Below, one piece after another: positions 25,250 to 35,700 of a stretch of 41,487 bases of DNA. The stretch is from Bacteroidota bacterium (lineage in GTDB: Bacteria > Bacteroidota > Bacteroidia > Chitinophagales > Chitinophagaceae). Every line of letters starts with the position of its first letter. The stretch's first letter is position 1. Location of the stretch: the NCBI GenBank assembly GCA_024640225.1, contig JAHEFK010000006.1, positions 1 through 41,487 of the forward strand, in the 5' to 3' direction. The translations under genes and the position numbers were made by a program. Below the pieces are notes generated by a model that saw nothing but the letters and a program-made list of their open reading frames with translations, did not search any database and was not told the DNA's origin.

Positions 25250-27238
25250 TTAAAGGGATTTTAACCTAATATTAGTCCTTAGCTCCTGAACACTAAATTT
25301 ATTACAGCTCACTTTATCGCAAAGCAACATCATTTCATCTCCATTGACATCCTTTTTAGGGTTGCCCTCTGTGGCTAATTTTTCCGTTGTTACTACAAAA
25401 TGTCCTTCTGGCAAATAGTGCGATTTTATTGTTTGAAATTGACTTTCATTGCAATGGATTACCTGATAACCGACATTATCTCTTCTTGCAACTATATTCC
25501 AAAATGCATAAGAATATGGATTTCTGATAGCCTTAGATTTTATCTGTAACATCAAATGATCGGCCTTAGCTATCCATTCCTGGTTGTTAAATACGATACC
25601 TAGCACCATCAAAACTTCTGTTAAAACAGCATTGGAAGAGGGAATGGAACCATCATATTCATCTATTTTCTGAACTAATATTTCATGATGCTGTGCTGAA
25701 CTGAAATAATATACTTGCTGTTCTTGATGATAAAATAATGCATCAATTCGATGTAGGATTTCCTTTGCTAATTCGAGCCATTGGTGGTCGCCAGTTGCAT
25801 TATTTAATTCAATAAGCGCCCTTGATAAAAACACATAATCATCTAGATTAACCATATGTTTTAATTGCCCATTTTTATACACATGACCGGGCGTACCTGA
25901 TATATCAAATAAGGCTAGAATCGACTGCATTTGACTTAGTGCCGCGTCAAGATATTGACTGTTTTGAAGCACTCTTGCTGCCTTGGCGAGCGACCAATTG
26001 AGTAATGCATTCCAAGATAAAAGCGCTTTATCATCTGTCAATGGTCTATTTCTTTTGGCTCTTTGTTGCAGTATTTTAGCTCGAATGTTCTCAAAGTGGG
26101 TATGTTCTTTTGAAAACAATGCTACATCATCCACATGAAGAATATTCTTACCTTCCCAATTGCCTTGTTCACTAACATCTAAATGCGACTCAACAAAGGC
26201 CATCTCTTCGGGAGTAAGAAAAGTCTTTAATTCATTATACGTCCAGTAATAAAAGGCACCCTCCTCTCCATCAGCATCAGCATCTATTGCGCAATAATAT
26301 AGATGGTTTTCATTTTTTAATTCACGATTTAAAAATGAAACTAAATTATCTATAATAATGCTATACACTTCCTTTTTAGTAGTTGCATACGCATCACACA
26401 ATACACTTAATAGCAGCGCATTGTCGTATAGCATTTTTTCAAAATGAGGAATGAGCCATTCTTTATCTACAGTATACCGACACATACCAGCACCTATGCA
26501 ATCATAAATACCACCGCGCAATAAAGCATCTACACTAAACAATGCATGATTTAAGGCCTCAACATCATTAGTTTGCCAATGCGTCTCCAATAAAAATTGA
26601 ATACTCATTATACCCGGGAACTTTGGTGCTCCGCCAAATCCGCCACATTCTTTATCGCCAAAAAGCAAGAGATTTTTTACTGCTAGCGCTAAGTCTTGAT
26701 TTGAAAAAGGCGTTAGTTCTTTTGACTGAGTTGCATTAGCAGCATTTTTTAAAAAAGCGGTTAATTGTTCTGCTTGAGCACTTATTTCATCTCCTCGATG
26801 CACCCAAGCATACTGAATTCGCTGCAGTACATCCATCCATGAAATTCTATTGTAAAGTGGTTGAGGTGGAAAATACGTACCGCCATAAAATGGTTTTTTA
26901 TCGGGCGTTACAAACACATTTAATGGCCAACCGCCCTGGCCATTCATAGCTTGTAAGGCATCCATGTAAAAATGATCAACTGCTGGCAACTCTTCTCGAT
27001 CTACTTTAATATTCACAAAGTGTTCATTCATATAGGCAGCAACCGTAGCATCTTCAAAACTTTCGTGCTCCATAACATGACACCAATGGCAAGCTGCGTA
27101 ACCTATGCTGATTAAAATGGGTTTGTTTTTTTCTTTAGCTTCTTTAAATGCTTCCTCGCTCCAAGCATACCAATCTACAGGATTGTGTGCATGTTGTAAT
27201 AGATAGGGGCTTATTTCAAATTGTAGTCTGTTTGCCAT
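25250..27238 (-). CDS. DUF255 thioredoxin-domain protein (YyaL / spermatogenesis-associated protein 20 family)
   Basis: The 662-residue protein starts [23 protein letters not shown], a near-invariant start in the family, so the in-frame start 15 bp upstream is rejected. The N-terminal thioredoxin-like domain (1-170) has a CxxC at Cys50 and Cys53 ([15 protein letters not shown]) and the block [14 protein letters not shown]. The rest is an alpha/alpha toroid like N-acylglucosamine 2-epimerases ([46 protein letters not shown]). The biochemical role is not established for the family. No signal peptide. It probably has its own promoter in 27239-27299. Confidence 0.9.
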   Translation of the reverse strand: MANRLQFEISPYLLQHAHNPVDWYAWSEEAFKEAKEKNKPILISIGYAACHWCHVMEHESFEDATVAAYMNEHFVNIKVDREELPAVDHFYMDALQAMNGQGGWPLNVFVTPDKKPFYGGTYFPPQPLYNRISWMDVLQRIQYAWVHRGDEISAQAEQLTAFLKNAANATQSKELTPFSNQDLALAVKNLLLFGDKECGGFGGAPKFPGIMSIQFLLETHWQTNDVEALNHALFSVDALLRGGIYDCIGAGMCRYTVDKEWLIPHFEKMLYDNALLLSVLCDAYATTKKEVYSIIIDNLVSFLNRELKNENHLYYCAIDADADGEEGAFYYWTYNELKTFLTPEEMAFVESHLDVSEQGNWEGKNILHVDDVALFSKEHTHFENIRAKILQQRAKRNRPLTDDKALLSWNALLNWSLAKAARVLQNSQYLDAALSQMQSILALFDISGTPGHVYKNGQLKHMVNLDDYVFLSRALIELNNATGDHQWLELAKEILHRIDALFYHQEQQVYYFSSAQHHEILVQKIDEYDGSIPSSNAVLTEVLMVLGIVFNNQEWIAKADHLMLQIKSKAIRNPYSYAFWNIVARRDNVGYQVIHCNESQFQTIKSHYLPEGHFVVTTEKLATEGNPKKDVNGDEMMLLCDKVSCNKFSVQELRTNIRLKSL

Positions 27239-27299
27239 ACGACAAAATAACACAAAATCAATTGCTTTTGTGTTGAAACAACTTTTTATTAGGGGTTAT

Positions 27300-28112
27300 T
27301 TATTTTTTCTTGCTTTTTTTCAAGCTAGCTATTAAATAATTTTCTAATGCTACAGCCATAGAGGGTGCATTAGGTGAAGGCGCCATAATATCCACACGGA
27401 ATTTAGCTTCTTCAATTGCTTTGCTTGTAACAGAACCAAAGGCTCCAAAGAGGGTATTTTTTTGCTTAAACGTTGGCATTTGTTCTTTTAGTGCCTGTAT
27501 GCTAATTGGGCTGAAAAATAAAATACAATCGAAATTTTTCTTGACTACCGTTTTAATTTCATTACTAATTGTCCTAAACAACGTTACTTCCACAAAATCA
27601 ATTTTTTGTTTCAATAAACCTTGGCCTAATTCGTTTTTACTTCCTTCAGAACAAGGCATTATAAACTGTTGATCAGCTTTATGTTTTACTAAGATATCTA
27701 ATAAACCATCGTTTGATCCATCAGGAGAAAAAAACACTTTACGTTTTCTGTACAGAATAAACTTTTGAAGGTACAGTGCAACGGCTTCAGAAATGCAGAA
27801 ATATTTCATCTCTTGCGAAACTTTTATTTTCATTTCTTCGCAGATTCTAAAGAAATGATCAACAGCGTTGCGGCTTATAAAAATTACAGCTGAGAAATTT
27901 TCTATAGCCACTTTTTGTTTTCTAAACTCTTTTGCATCAATGCCTTCCACTCTTACAAAAGAATGAAACGTTGGCTCAAAACCATATTTCTTTGCCAAAT
28001 CATAATAAGGAGATTTGTCATTTTCAGGCTTTGGCTGAGTTATTAAAATTGTCTTTGGAACAACAATAACATTCTCAACCTCTTTGGTAATAGTACGAAC
28101 AGTTTTAGCCAT
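27300..28112 (-). CDS. hemD: Uroporphyrinogen-III synthase family protein (HemD)
   Basis: The 270-residue protein has two similar alpha/beta halves typical of HemD, which closes and inverts ring D of hydroxymethylbilane to give uroporphyrinogen III. Visible blocks are ILITQPKPENDKSPYYDLAKKYG, IENFSAVIFISRNAVDHFF, QFIMPCSEGSKNELGQGLL, FDCILFFSPISIQALK and LFGAFGSVTSKAIEEAKF. The family diverges quickly in sequence. It sits 36 bp downstream of a DUF4271 membrane protein gene, a pairing common in Bacteroidota, and hemW lies divergent beyond that, which supports a tetrapyrrole setting. Confidence 0.85.
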   Translation of the reverse strand: MAKTVRTITKEVENVIVVPKTILITQPKPENDKSPYYDLAKKYGFEPTFHSFVRVEGIDAKEFRKQKVAIENFSAVIFISRNAVDHFFRICEEMKIKVSQEMKYFCISEAVALYLQKFILYRKRKVFFSPDGSNDGLLDILVKHKADQQFIMPCSEGSKNELGQGLLKQKIDFVEVTLFRTISNEIKTVVKKNFDCILFFSPISIQALKEQMPTFKQKNTLFGAFGSVTSKAIEEAKFRVDIMAPSPNAPSMAVALENYLIASLKKSKKK

Positions 28113-28148
28113 TAATTCATTTTTTTGAAAACAGTTAATATCCGGATA

Positions 28149-29018
28149 TTAACTTAATCCTCGAATCAAACACTTCAAAATTACCGCAATAGGAAGTAAT
28201 TCTGATGCGCAAAGGTAAAGAAAAAAATGAAATCTACTAAACTCAATGAATTTATTGAATATCTTCCACGATCTTAAATATCTATTAAAATATAAAATAC
28301 TTATTATAGAAAAAGATATTATCAATAAGGCGCCAAACATGGTTTTATCAGAAAATGCCAACAGAATAATCATTGGCAATAGCAACACGGCTAATATTTT
28401 ATTGACTAAGAAAACATTAAAAATATATTGCTCTGTTATGTGAGTTAACTTGAAGGCCCATCCAAAAAATTGAATAGCTGCATATTTTACTACATAAATA
28501 AGCGATACGCAAACAATTAGCAATACCGGCAATAAGCCTAATGGGATGTTTAAGGCCGTATTAATACGATGCTCTATGGTAAAGTATATAAACACACCAA
28601 GTGTACAAACAAAAAAGATATTCATTAATAAGTTTGAAACCGCTGCTCCATGTAAATGCTCTTTAGAATCTCTATTTACTTTAGCCAAACCCCAAAACAT
28701 ACCCCACAAATCTGTAAAATATTTTGAATCTGTATATCGAATTATGCCTAACAATAAACTTAAAAAATACAATGTATAAAAAGCAATTGTTTTGTCTTTA
28801 TACATTCTAGCATGCGCAGGATAAAAAACAACTTTAGACGTATCGCGCACATTTTTTTGACACCAGTAATTTATGTCATAGCTAGGCTGCGCTGGAACAG
28901 TTATTGGGATCTGTTTTGCAGGTTGCAAAAAAACAGACACGCTTGTTGTGTCTGCAAACAAATGCAATGAAACAAACATACTTGTTACAACCCAAAAAAC
29001 GAATAGATTAAGGCGCAT
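28149..29018 (-). CDS. DUF4271-family integral membrane protein
   Basis: A 289-residue membrane protein. A signal-like hydrophobic N-terminus (LNLFVFWVVTSMFVSLHLFA) is followed by a soluble stretch to about 95 and then about six transmembrane segments (FYTLYFLSLLLGIIRY, LLMNIFFVCTLGVFIYF, LPVLLIVCVSLIYVV, ILAVLLLPMIILLAF, LLIISFSIISILYFN, FFLYLCASELLPIAVILK). It matches the DUF4271 family found in Bacteroidota next to hemD. The upstream in-frame start at 29036 is TTG; the first ATG is at 29018 and is preferred. The function is unknown; the constant hemD neighbour suggests a role tied to tetrapyrroles or only to operon history. Confidence 0.8.
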   Translation of the reverse strand: MRLNLFVFWVVTSMFVSLHLFADTTSVSVFLQPAKQIPITVPAQPSYDINYWCQKNVRDTSKVVFYPAHARMYKDKTIAFYTLYFLSLLLGIIRYTDSKYFTDLWGMFWGLAKVNRDSKEHLHGAAVSNLLMNIFFVCTLGVFIYFTIEHRINTALNIPLGLLPVLLIVCVSLIYVVKYAAIQFFGWAFKLTHITEQYIFNVFLVNKILAVLLLPMIILLAFSDKTMFGALLIISFSIISILYFNRYLRSWKIFNKFIEFSRFHFFLYLCASELLPIAVILKCLIRGLS

Positions 29019-29033
29019 AGCTAATTTAAAATT

Positions 29034-29041
29034 CAAAATTA
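29034..29041 (-). promoter_or_regulatory. Possible -7 element for the DUF4271-hemD pair
   Basis: On the minus strand TAATTTTG matches TAnnTTTG, 15 nt upstream of the ATG at 29018. No TTG at the expected distance, so confidence is limited. It overlaps the alternative TTG start, arguing against that start. Confidence 0.35.
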
Positions 29042-29107
29042 ATTGAATTACTTTAAAAAGATACAGAAGTTTATCAACATAGGAAATTATTAATCAATAG
29101 CTTTATG

Positions 29108-29115
29108 TAGTTTTG
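29108..29115 (+). promoter_or_regulatory. -7 element for hemW
   Basis: TAGTTTTG matches TAnnTTTG and lies 22 nt before the hemW ATG. No clear -33 TTG is visible. Confidence 0.4.
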
Positions 29116-29137
29116 TACACTTAGTATTAAATAGATA

Positions 29138-30262
29138 ATGGCAGGCATTTATATTCATATCCCCTTTTGTAAAAAAGCTTGCAATTATTGCAACTTTCAC
29201 TTTTCTACTTCACTTGCCTTAAAAGATCAATTATTAAATGCCCTAAAAGAAGAACTTCGACTACAATCAGGGTATTTAAAAAATAATACTATCGATACCA
29301 TTTATTTTGGTGGAGGTACCCCTTCTCTATTAAGCGCTCGAGAACTACAAGATATTTTTGCCCAAATTGAAAAGCATTACATCATTGATAATCTATTGGA
29401 ATGTACATTAGAAGCTAATCCAGATGATTTAGACACACCCTATGTTAAGGCGTTACGCAACACCGCAATCAATCGATTAAGTATAGGTGTACAATCTTTT
29501 AAAGAAGCGGATTTAAAATTTATGAATCGTGCACATACTGTGCAGCAAGTGGACTATGCCCTAAAATGTGCCCAAGACAACGGTTTTGCCAACTTGAGTA
29601 TTGACTTGATTTATGGTACGCCTGACTTATCTATACAGGAATGGGAACAACATTTAAATACCATGTTATCTTATGAAATTCCTCACTTTTCATCATATGC
29701 ACTAACAGTGGAGCCACAGACGGCTTTAGCTCACAAAATAAAAACACATCAATTACCGGCTTTAAATTCAGAAGCAGCTGCGCAGCATTTTTTACGGTTA
29801 ATGGAATGGGCAAATGAAAAGGGGTTTGACCATTATGAAATATCCAACTTTGGCAAACCTGGAGCTCATGCTATACACAACACCAACTATTGGAAAGGCA
29901 TACCCTATTTAGGCATTGGCCCATCGGCTCATAGTTTTAACAATCATTCTAGACAATGGAATATTGCAAATAATCAACAGTATATTACAGCATTACTAAA
30001 GGAGCAAATTATTCCCTCCACGTCTGAACTACTCTCTATTGCAGACCAAGTCAATGAATATATCATGACCTCATTAAGAACGATGTGGGGTTGTAATTTG
30101 CATAAAATTCAAGACACCTGGGGCATTATTTTGAATACGACCATAATTGAAAAATATAACCAGCAAGAACTACTTCAAGTGCAAGATCATATACTACTAC
30201 TAACCCAACAAGGCAAACTTTTTGCAGATGCAATTGCGGCCGATTTATTTATTGACTCATGA
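29138..30262 (+). CDS. hemW: Radical SAM protein HemW (heme chaperone, coproporphyrinogen III oxidase-like)
   Basis: The 374-residue protein starts AGIYIHIPFCKKACNYCNF, giving the radical SAM cysteines Cys11, Cys15 and Cys18. The residue after the third cysteine pair is Phe, as in HemW, not the extra Cys of HemN. Other blocks are DTIYFGGGTPSLLS, ECTLEANPDDL, RLSIGVQSF, NLSIDLIYGTPD, FDHYEISNFGKPG and NTNYWKGIPYLGIGPSAHSF. HemW binds heme and is thought to deliver it, rather than oxidise coproporphyrinogen. The last bases overlap the next gene (ATGA at 30259-30262). Confidence 0.93.
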   Translation: MAGIYIHIPFCKKACNYCNFHFSTSLALKDQLLNALKEELRLQSGYLKNNTIDTIYFGGGTPSLLSARELQDIFAQIEKHYIIDNLLECTLEANPDDLDTPYVKALRNTAINRLSIGVQSFKEADLKFMNRAHTVQQVDYALKCAQDNGFANLSIDLIYGTPDLSIQEWEQHLNTMLSYEIPHFSSYALTVEPQTALAHKIKTHQLPALNSEAAAQHFLRLMEWANEKGFDHYEISNFGKPGAHAIHNTNYWKGIPYLGIGPSAHSFNNHSRQWNIANNQQYITALLKEQIIPSTSELLSIADQVNEYIMTSLRTMWGCNLHKIQDTWGIILNTTIIEKYNQQELLQVQDHILLLTQQGKLFADAIAADLFIDS

Positions 30263-30723
30263 AAGTAAATTACTTCCCTTTTTTATTAATTACGTTCTTA
30301 TTTGTAAGCGCTTGTCAACAAATTCAACCACTTCAATGTAAAAAAATTGCGCGCTTTGAAGTTATAGAAGCTTCCATTCAAGAAACCCAAATGGCACTTG
30401 AATTAATTATCGAAAATCCCAATGCTTTTACTGTTGATGTAAAAAACTTGCATTTTTACCTTTATAAAGAGGATCAACAAGTTGGAATGATACATAGTGA
30501 TAGTCTAATGCATTTCAAAGCAAATACAACAGCAATAATAAAATTGAATACTACCATTGAAACAAAAAAAATAATCAGAAATGCTATTGACATGCTATTG
30601 AATGCCAATCAAACTGTACAATTTAAAATCACAGGAACAGCTGCTGTCGGAAGAGGACATGTTTTTATAAATATGCCTATACACTATAGTATTGAGAAAA
30701 CATGGAAGGAATTAGTACGCTAA
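30259..30723 (+). CDS. LEA14-like (water-stress/hypersensitive-response domain) lipoprotein
   Basis: A 154-residue protein with a lipobox (LFVSACQ, Cys19) and one LEA type 2 / WHy domain at about 30-150. That domain is a small beta-sandwich with the typical order of strands: ELIIENPNAFTVDVKNLHFYLYK, VGMIHSDSLMHFKANTTAIIKL, then a final strand pair (FKITGTAAVGRGHVFINMPIHYS). It starts within the hemW stop codon (ATGA), so it is translationally coupled. Function in bacteria is unknown; envelope stress protection is only a guess. Confidence 0.75.
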   Translation: MKVNYFPFLLITFLFVSACQQIQPLQCKKIARFEVIEASIQETQMALELIIENPNAFTVDVKNLHFYLYKEDQQVGMIHSDSLMHFKANTTAIIKLNTTIETKKIIRNAIDMLLNANQTVQFKITGTAAVGRGHVFINMPIHYSIEKTWKELVR

Positions 30724-30823
30724 GATTCTAATATAAATTCAAATAAAATCTTCAAACGTTCAAAAATTCGACAAGCAATTTGTATTTTAGCCAATCAATT
30801 CACTTTATTTTAAATAAATAAAT

Positions 30824-31570
30824 ATGAAATTACTAGAAGGGAAAGTGGCCCTAATAACTGGCGGAAGCAGAGGCATAGGAGAAGCCATTGCTTTGAAATT
30901 TGCTGCAGAAGGTGCAAATATTGCATTTACCTTTGTATCTTCTGAAGAACGTGCAAAATCATTAGAAGAGAAATTAACTGCTATGGGTGTGCAGGCAAAA
31001 GGATATAAATCTGATGCTGGCGATTATGCAGCAGCAGAAACACTTGTCAATGATATCATGACACACTTTGGCACCATTGATATTTGCGTAAATAATGCAG
31101 GCATCAGCAAAGATAACTTACTCATGCGTATGACACCTGAACAATGGGACGATGTATTGCAAGCTAATCTTAAATCAATTTATAATTTAAGTAAGCAAGT
31201 AATAAAACCGATGATGAAAAGCCGAAAAGGAAGTATCATCAACATGAGTTCTATCGTTGGAATGAAAGGAAATGCTGGACAAAGTAGCTATGCCGCTTCT
31301 AAAGCGGGCATTATTGGCTTTACTAAATCTATAGCACAAGAATTAGGGAGCAGAAATATACGTGTAAACGCTATTGCACCTGGCTTTATTGAAACCGACA
31401 TGACGCATTATTTAAAAGATGGTGGCGCAGAAAAATGGTTTGAAAAAATACCAATGGCTCGCTTTGGCAAACCAGAAGAAGTAGCTGACGTTGCCCTTTT
31501 CTTAGCTTCTGATATGAGCAGCTATGTAAGTGGACAAGTAATTAGCGTTTGTGGCGCTATGAATACATAA
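30824..31570 (+). CDS. fabG: 3-oxoacyl-[acyl-carrier-protein] reductase FabG
   Basis: A 248-residue short-chain dehydrogenase. The NADP-binding motif is [10 protein letters not shown] at 12-21, NNAG begins at 90, and the catalytic set is Ser143 (NMSSIVG), Tyr156 and Lys160 (SSYAASKAG). The segment [17 protein letters not shown]-like ([17 protein letters not shown]) is as in FabG. FabG reduces 3-oxoacyl-ACP in fatty acid elongation. The close fabH gene 16 bp downstream confirms the pathway. Some SDRs are similar, but this sequence and context fit FabG. Confidence 0.92.
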   Translation: MKLLEGKVALITGGSRGIGEAIALKFAAEGANIAFTFVSSEERAKSLEEKLTAMGVQAKGYKSDAGDYAAAETLVNDIMTHFGTIDICVNNAGISKDNLLMRMTPEQWDDVLQANLKSIYNLSKQVIKPMMKSRKGSIINMSSIVGMKGNAGQSSYAASKAGIIGFTKSIAQELGSRNIRVNAIAPGFIETDMTHYLKDGGAEKWFEKIPMARFGKPEEVADVALFLASDMSSYVSGQVISVCGAMNT

Positions 31571-31586
31571 TTTAAAATTAACGACA

Positions 31587-32585
31587 ATGCAAAAAACAAG
31601 AGCTTCTATAACTGCTATTGGCGCCTATTTGCCTGACTATATTTTAGACAATGCTGAGTTGGAAAAAATGGTAGATACCAATAATGAATGGATTCTTTCT
31701 AGAACCGGTATTCATGAACGTAGAATTTTAAAAGGCGAAGGCATGGGCACCTCTGAAATGGGCGCCGGTGCGGTTCGTATGCTTTTAGAAAAACGTGGTA
31801 TTACGGCAGAAGATATTGATTTGATTATATGCGCAACTACAACTCCCGATCATCAATTTCCTGCTACAGCCAATATAATTGCCGATAAAGTTGGAATTAA
31901 AAATGCTTTTGGTTTTGATATCAATGCAGCTTGCAGTGGGTTTTTATTTTCACTTACTACAGCTGCTCAATTTATTGAAACGGGCAAATACAAAAAAGTG
32001 ATTGTTGTAGGTGGCGATAAAATGAGTTCCATTGTAGATTATACCGATCGTACTACTTGCGTTTTATTTGGCGATGCGGCAGCTGCTGTTTTATTAGAGC
32101 CGGATACCGAAGGCTTTGGCATACAAGATTCCATCTTAAAAAGTGATGGTGCTGGCAGAACGTATTTACGACAAAAAGCTGGTGGATCTGCTTATCCTGC
32201 TTCCATGGAAACAGTTATGAATAGAGAGCACTATGTATATCAAGAAGGACAAACGGTATTTAAATTTGCTGTAAAAGGCATGGCCGATGTGTCTGCAGAA
32301 ATCATGGAGCGAAATAATCTTACAGGAGAAGACGTTGCGTGGCTCGTTCCTCACCAAGCCAACAAACGTATTATTGACGCTACTAGAGATCGTATGGGTG
32401 TGTCTAACGACAAAGTGATGATGAATATTCAACGCTACGGCAATACGACTAATGCAACAATTCCTTTATGTTTATTTGAGTGGGAAAAACAACTTAAAAA
32501 AGGCGACAATATTATTCTTGCTGCATTTGGTGGCGGTTTCACTTGGGGTGCAACCTATATTAAGTGGGCTTACGATACAAAATAA
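31587..32585 (+). CDS. fabH: 3-oxoacyl-[acyl-carrier-protein] synthase III FabH
   Basis: The 332-residue protein has the FabH triad Cys116 (NAACSGFLF), His256 (VPHQANKRI) and Asn286 ([11 protein letters not shown]), and the C-terminal [13 protein letters not shown]. It condenses acetyl-CoA (or a branched starter) with malonyl-ACP to begin fatty acid synthesis; Bacteroidota use branched starters in many cases. It follows fabG by 16 bp. A perfect 56-bp palindrome that acts as a terminator starts 4 bp after the stop. Confidence 0.95.
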   Translation: MQKTRASITAIGAYLPDYILDNAELEKMVDTNNEWILSRTGIHERRILKGEGMGTSEMGAGAVRMLLEKRGITAEDIDLIICATTTPDHQFPATANIIADKVGIKNAFGFDINAACSGFLFSLTTAAQFIETGKYKKVIVVGGDKMSSIVDYTDRTTCVLFGDAAAAVLLEPDTEGFGIQDSILKSDGAGRTYLRQKAGGSAYPASMETVMNREHYVYQEGQTVFKFAVKGMADVSAEIMERNNLTGEDVAWLVPHQANKRIIDATRDRMGVSNDKVMMNIQRYGNTTNATIPLCLFEWEKQLKKGDNIILAAFGGGFTWGATYIKWAYDTK

Positions 32586-32589
32586 TGTG

Positions 32590-32645
32590 AGTAAACAACA
32601 TAAAAAAAGACAAGCAATTGCTTGTCTTTTTTTATGTTGTTTACT
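32590..32645. terminator. 56-bp perfect palindrome, bidirectional terminator between fabH and atpC
   Basis: Each arm is 26 bp and exact, with a palindromic AATT at the centre (32616-32619). The central part is GACAAGC-AATT-GCTTGTC flanked by runs of 7 A and 7 T, the normal form of a bidirectional terminator. The outer 11 bp (AGTAAACAACA on the left) extend pairing far beyond what termination needs. Confidence 0.9.
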
Positions 32646-32653
32646 AATTGATA

Positions 32654-32905
32654 TTATAGTGCAATAGCACCTTCAATCAATACAGTAGCTTTGTTATTTA
32701 ATACTTCAATAAAACCAGAATTGATTTCATAAGAAGTAGTATTATTTTTATCGGTTAAAATTTTCATTTTACCTTTTCCTAAAGAAGCAATCATAGCAGC
32801 ATGTTGGTCTAATACTTCAAAAGACCCTTCGGTTCCTGGTAATTGTATACCATAAACTTTACCGCTATAAATTTTTTTCTCTGGTGTCAATATATCTAAT
32901 TGCAT
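32654..32905 (-). CDS. atpC: ATP synthase F1 epsilon subunit (AtpC)
   Basis: The 83-residue protein is the beta-sandwich N-terminal domain of the epsilon subunit (MQLDILTPEKKIYSG, VYGIQLPGTEGSFEVLDQHAAMIASL, YEINSGFIEVLNNKATVLIEGA). The C-terminal helical hairpin found in E. coli AtpC is missing, as usual in Bacteroidota. It follows atpD by 23 bp. The subunit sits in the central stalk and couples rotation to catalysis. Confidence 0.93.
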   Translation of the reverse strand: MQLDILTPEKKIYSGKVYGIQLPGTEGSFEVLDQHAAMIASLGKGKMKILTDKNNTTSYEINSGFIEVLNNKATVLIEGAIAL

Positions 32906-32928
32906 GAATAATGAATTTTATGCTAAAC

Positions 32929-34443
<1,515 letters not shown>

Positions 34444-34476
34444 TTATATAATTAAAAATTAAATTGAAATTTGGCG

Positions 34477-34484
34477 CAAAGGTA
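34477..34484 (-). promoter_or_regulatory. -7 element for atpD-atpC
   Basis: On the minus strand TACCTTTG is followed by C, an exact match to TAnnTTTG, 42 nt before the atpD start. No clear TTG at the -33 position. Confidence 0.45.
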
Positions 34485-34548
34485 ATGCATAAAAGCAAAA
34501 GAAAAAAACGAATAAGGAAAAAAATAAATCCCAAGGATATGATTTTTA

Positions 34549-35559
34549 TCAGAGGGAGGCAAATTCGAAGGTGGGCGTACCTTTTATCCCATTTTTATTG
34601 TAAAAATCTAAAAAGTGTAATTTAAAATAATTACCACTATTAGTTTTGAGAAGATAGCTTTTATTGGGGTTCACTTTATAGAGACCTGACTGTATGTCAT
34701 ACGACTTCCAATCAAAGCCAATAATATTTCTATTGGGTACAAATTGTACCCCAGGGTAATTAAACGACTTAATTTGTTGATAACCAGTAACACTGTCTGC
34801 AGCAACCAGGGTTTGATAGGGATTAATTAATACTGCATTTACGATGTAGGGAAAGTTGTTTAATGCTGAATAGATGTGCCTAAATCTCGTAAAGACAATG
34901 TCCCAAGCATTTTTATTGGGCTCCATTGTTACGCTATGAAGGCTATTATTAGACCAATTTACATAAACACAATTTTTATCCTTCTCTTTAGTAAGGGTAA
35001 ATACAGCGGCTGTATCAGCAGCAAGTGGCGCACATTCAATTTGATATGCGTTGCTATTGCAATTTTTTATTCTACATTTTATAAAATTAGTAGGATCTAA
35101 TTTAACAATATAAATTTCATTTTTAGATTGCAAATTACCACTTTGCAAAGACCCCGTATGCCAGGTACCAAATGCCGTACTATCTGATAATCCACTGGGC
35201 GCATCAAATTGATAATCAGCATCTTTTATAGCAGCTGCAGACTTAACCGCTGAAAATTGTGTTTGGTGCGTATTGTATACCCAAACACCATTGCCACCAT
35301 TTGTTGTTTTGCCGCCATTTAAAAAAATATGAGAACCCGAATCATTGGATTCAAAGCAAAAATCCCAATCATCTACCTTAGCAGTAGCTACCACGCTTCT
35401 CGTTTCAAAATCATAATAAATAACCTCTTGATATTGCTCACCAATAATAACAGAATCCATTGTACCCGCACTTGAGAGCAAGTTTAGGGTATTGTCTTTT
35501 TTCATACAAGCAGAAAGTGACAAAAGCAATAAAACAAAAAGATAAGCATAGCCCTTCAT
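34549..35559 (-). CDS. HmuY-like lipoprotein
   Basis: A 336-residue lipoprotein (lipobox SLSACM, Cys18). Two similar beta-rich halves are visible: EVIYYDFETRSVVATAKVDDWDFCFES early and NKNAWDIVFTRFRHIY later, and the C-terminal FKLHFLDFYNKNGIKGTPTFEFASL matches the end pattern of the HmuY family. HmuY of Porphyromonas binds heme at the cell surface; most distant family members have no proven ligand, and no TonB receptor is encoded here. Recognition rests on recurring motifs, so confidence is moderate. It diverges from a TlpA-like lipoprotein gene. Confidence 0.6.
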   Translation of the reverse strand: MKGYAYLFVLLLLSLSACMKKDNTLNLLSSAGTMDSVIIGEQYQEVIYYDFETRSVVATAKVDDWDFCFESNDSGSHIFLNGGKTTNGGNGVWVYNTHQTQFSAVKSAAAIKDADYQFDAPSGLSDSTAFGTWHTGSLQSGNLQSKNEIYIVKLDPTNFIKCRIKNCNSNAYQIECAPLAADTAAVFTLTKEKDKNCVYVNWSNNSLHSVTMEPNKNAWDIVFTRFRHIYSALNNFPYIVNAVLINPYQTLVAADSVTGYQQIKSFNYPGVQFVPNRNIIGFDWKSYDIQSGLYKVNPNKSYLLKTNSGNYFKLHFLDFYNKNGIKGTPTFEFASL

Positions 35560-35644
35560 AATGAGTGTAAAGTTCTAAAATTTATACCTATTATTTTGTC
35601 AGTTTTTTGTCATTTTTATTTTTATTGGGCTTTAAATTATCAAC

Positions 35645-35682
35645 GTAGTTGACCCATATAGTAGTTGAATTTAGTAAGTTTG
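35645..35682 (+). promoter_or_regulatory. Promoter region of the TlpA-like gene with direct repeat
   Basis: TAAGTTTGC (35675-35683) matches the -7 box exactly, 18 nt before the ATG at 35701. A TTG at 35649-35651 is 23 nt upstream, slightly longer than usual. GTAGTTGA occurs at 35645-35652 and again at 35661-35668, and the first copy is part of the inverted repeat TCAACGTAGTTGA. Confidence 0.45.
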
Positions 35683-35700
35683 CAATTCAAAAAAACAAAC

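Noticed and set aside
29019-29036. Upstream start of the DUF4271 protein
   Set aside because: The codon is TTG and overlaps a probable -7 box.
32452-32667. Short frame over the fabH end and the palindrome
   Set aside because: It overlaps fabH and the terminator; its translation of the palindrome is a Lys/Leu-rich artefact.
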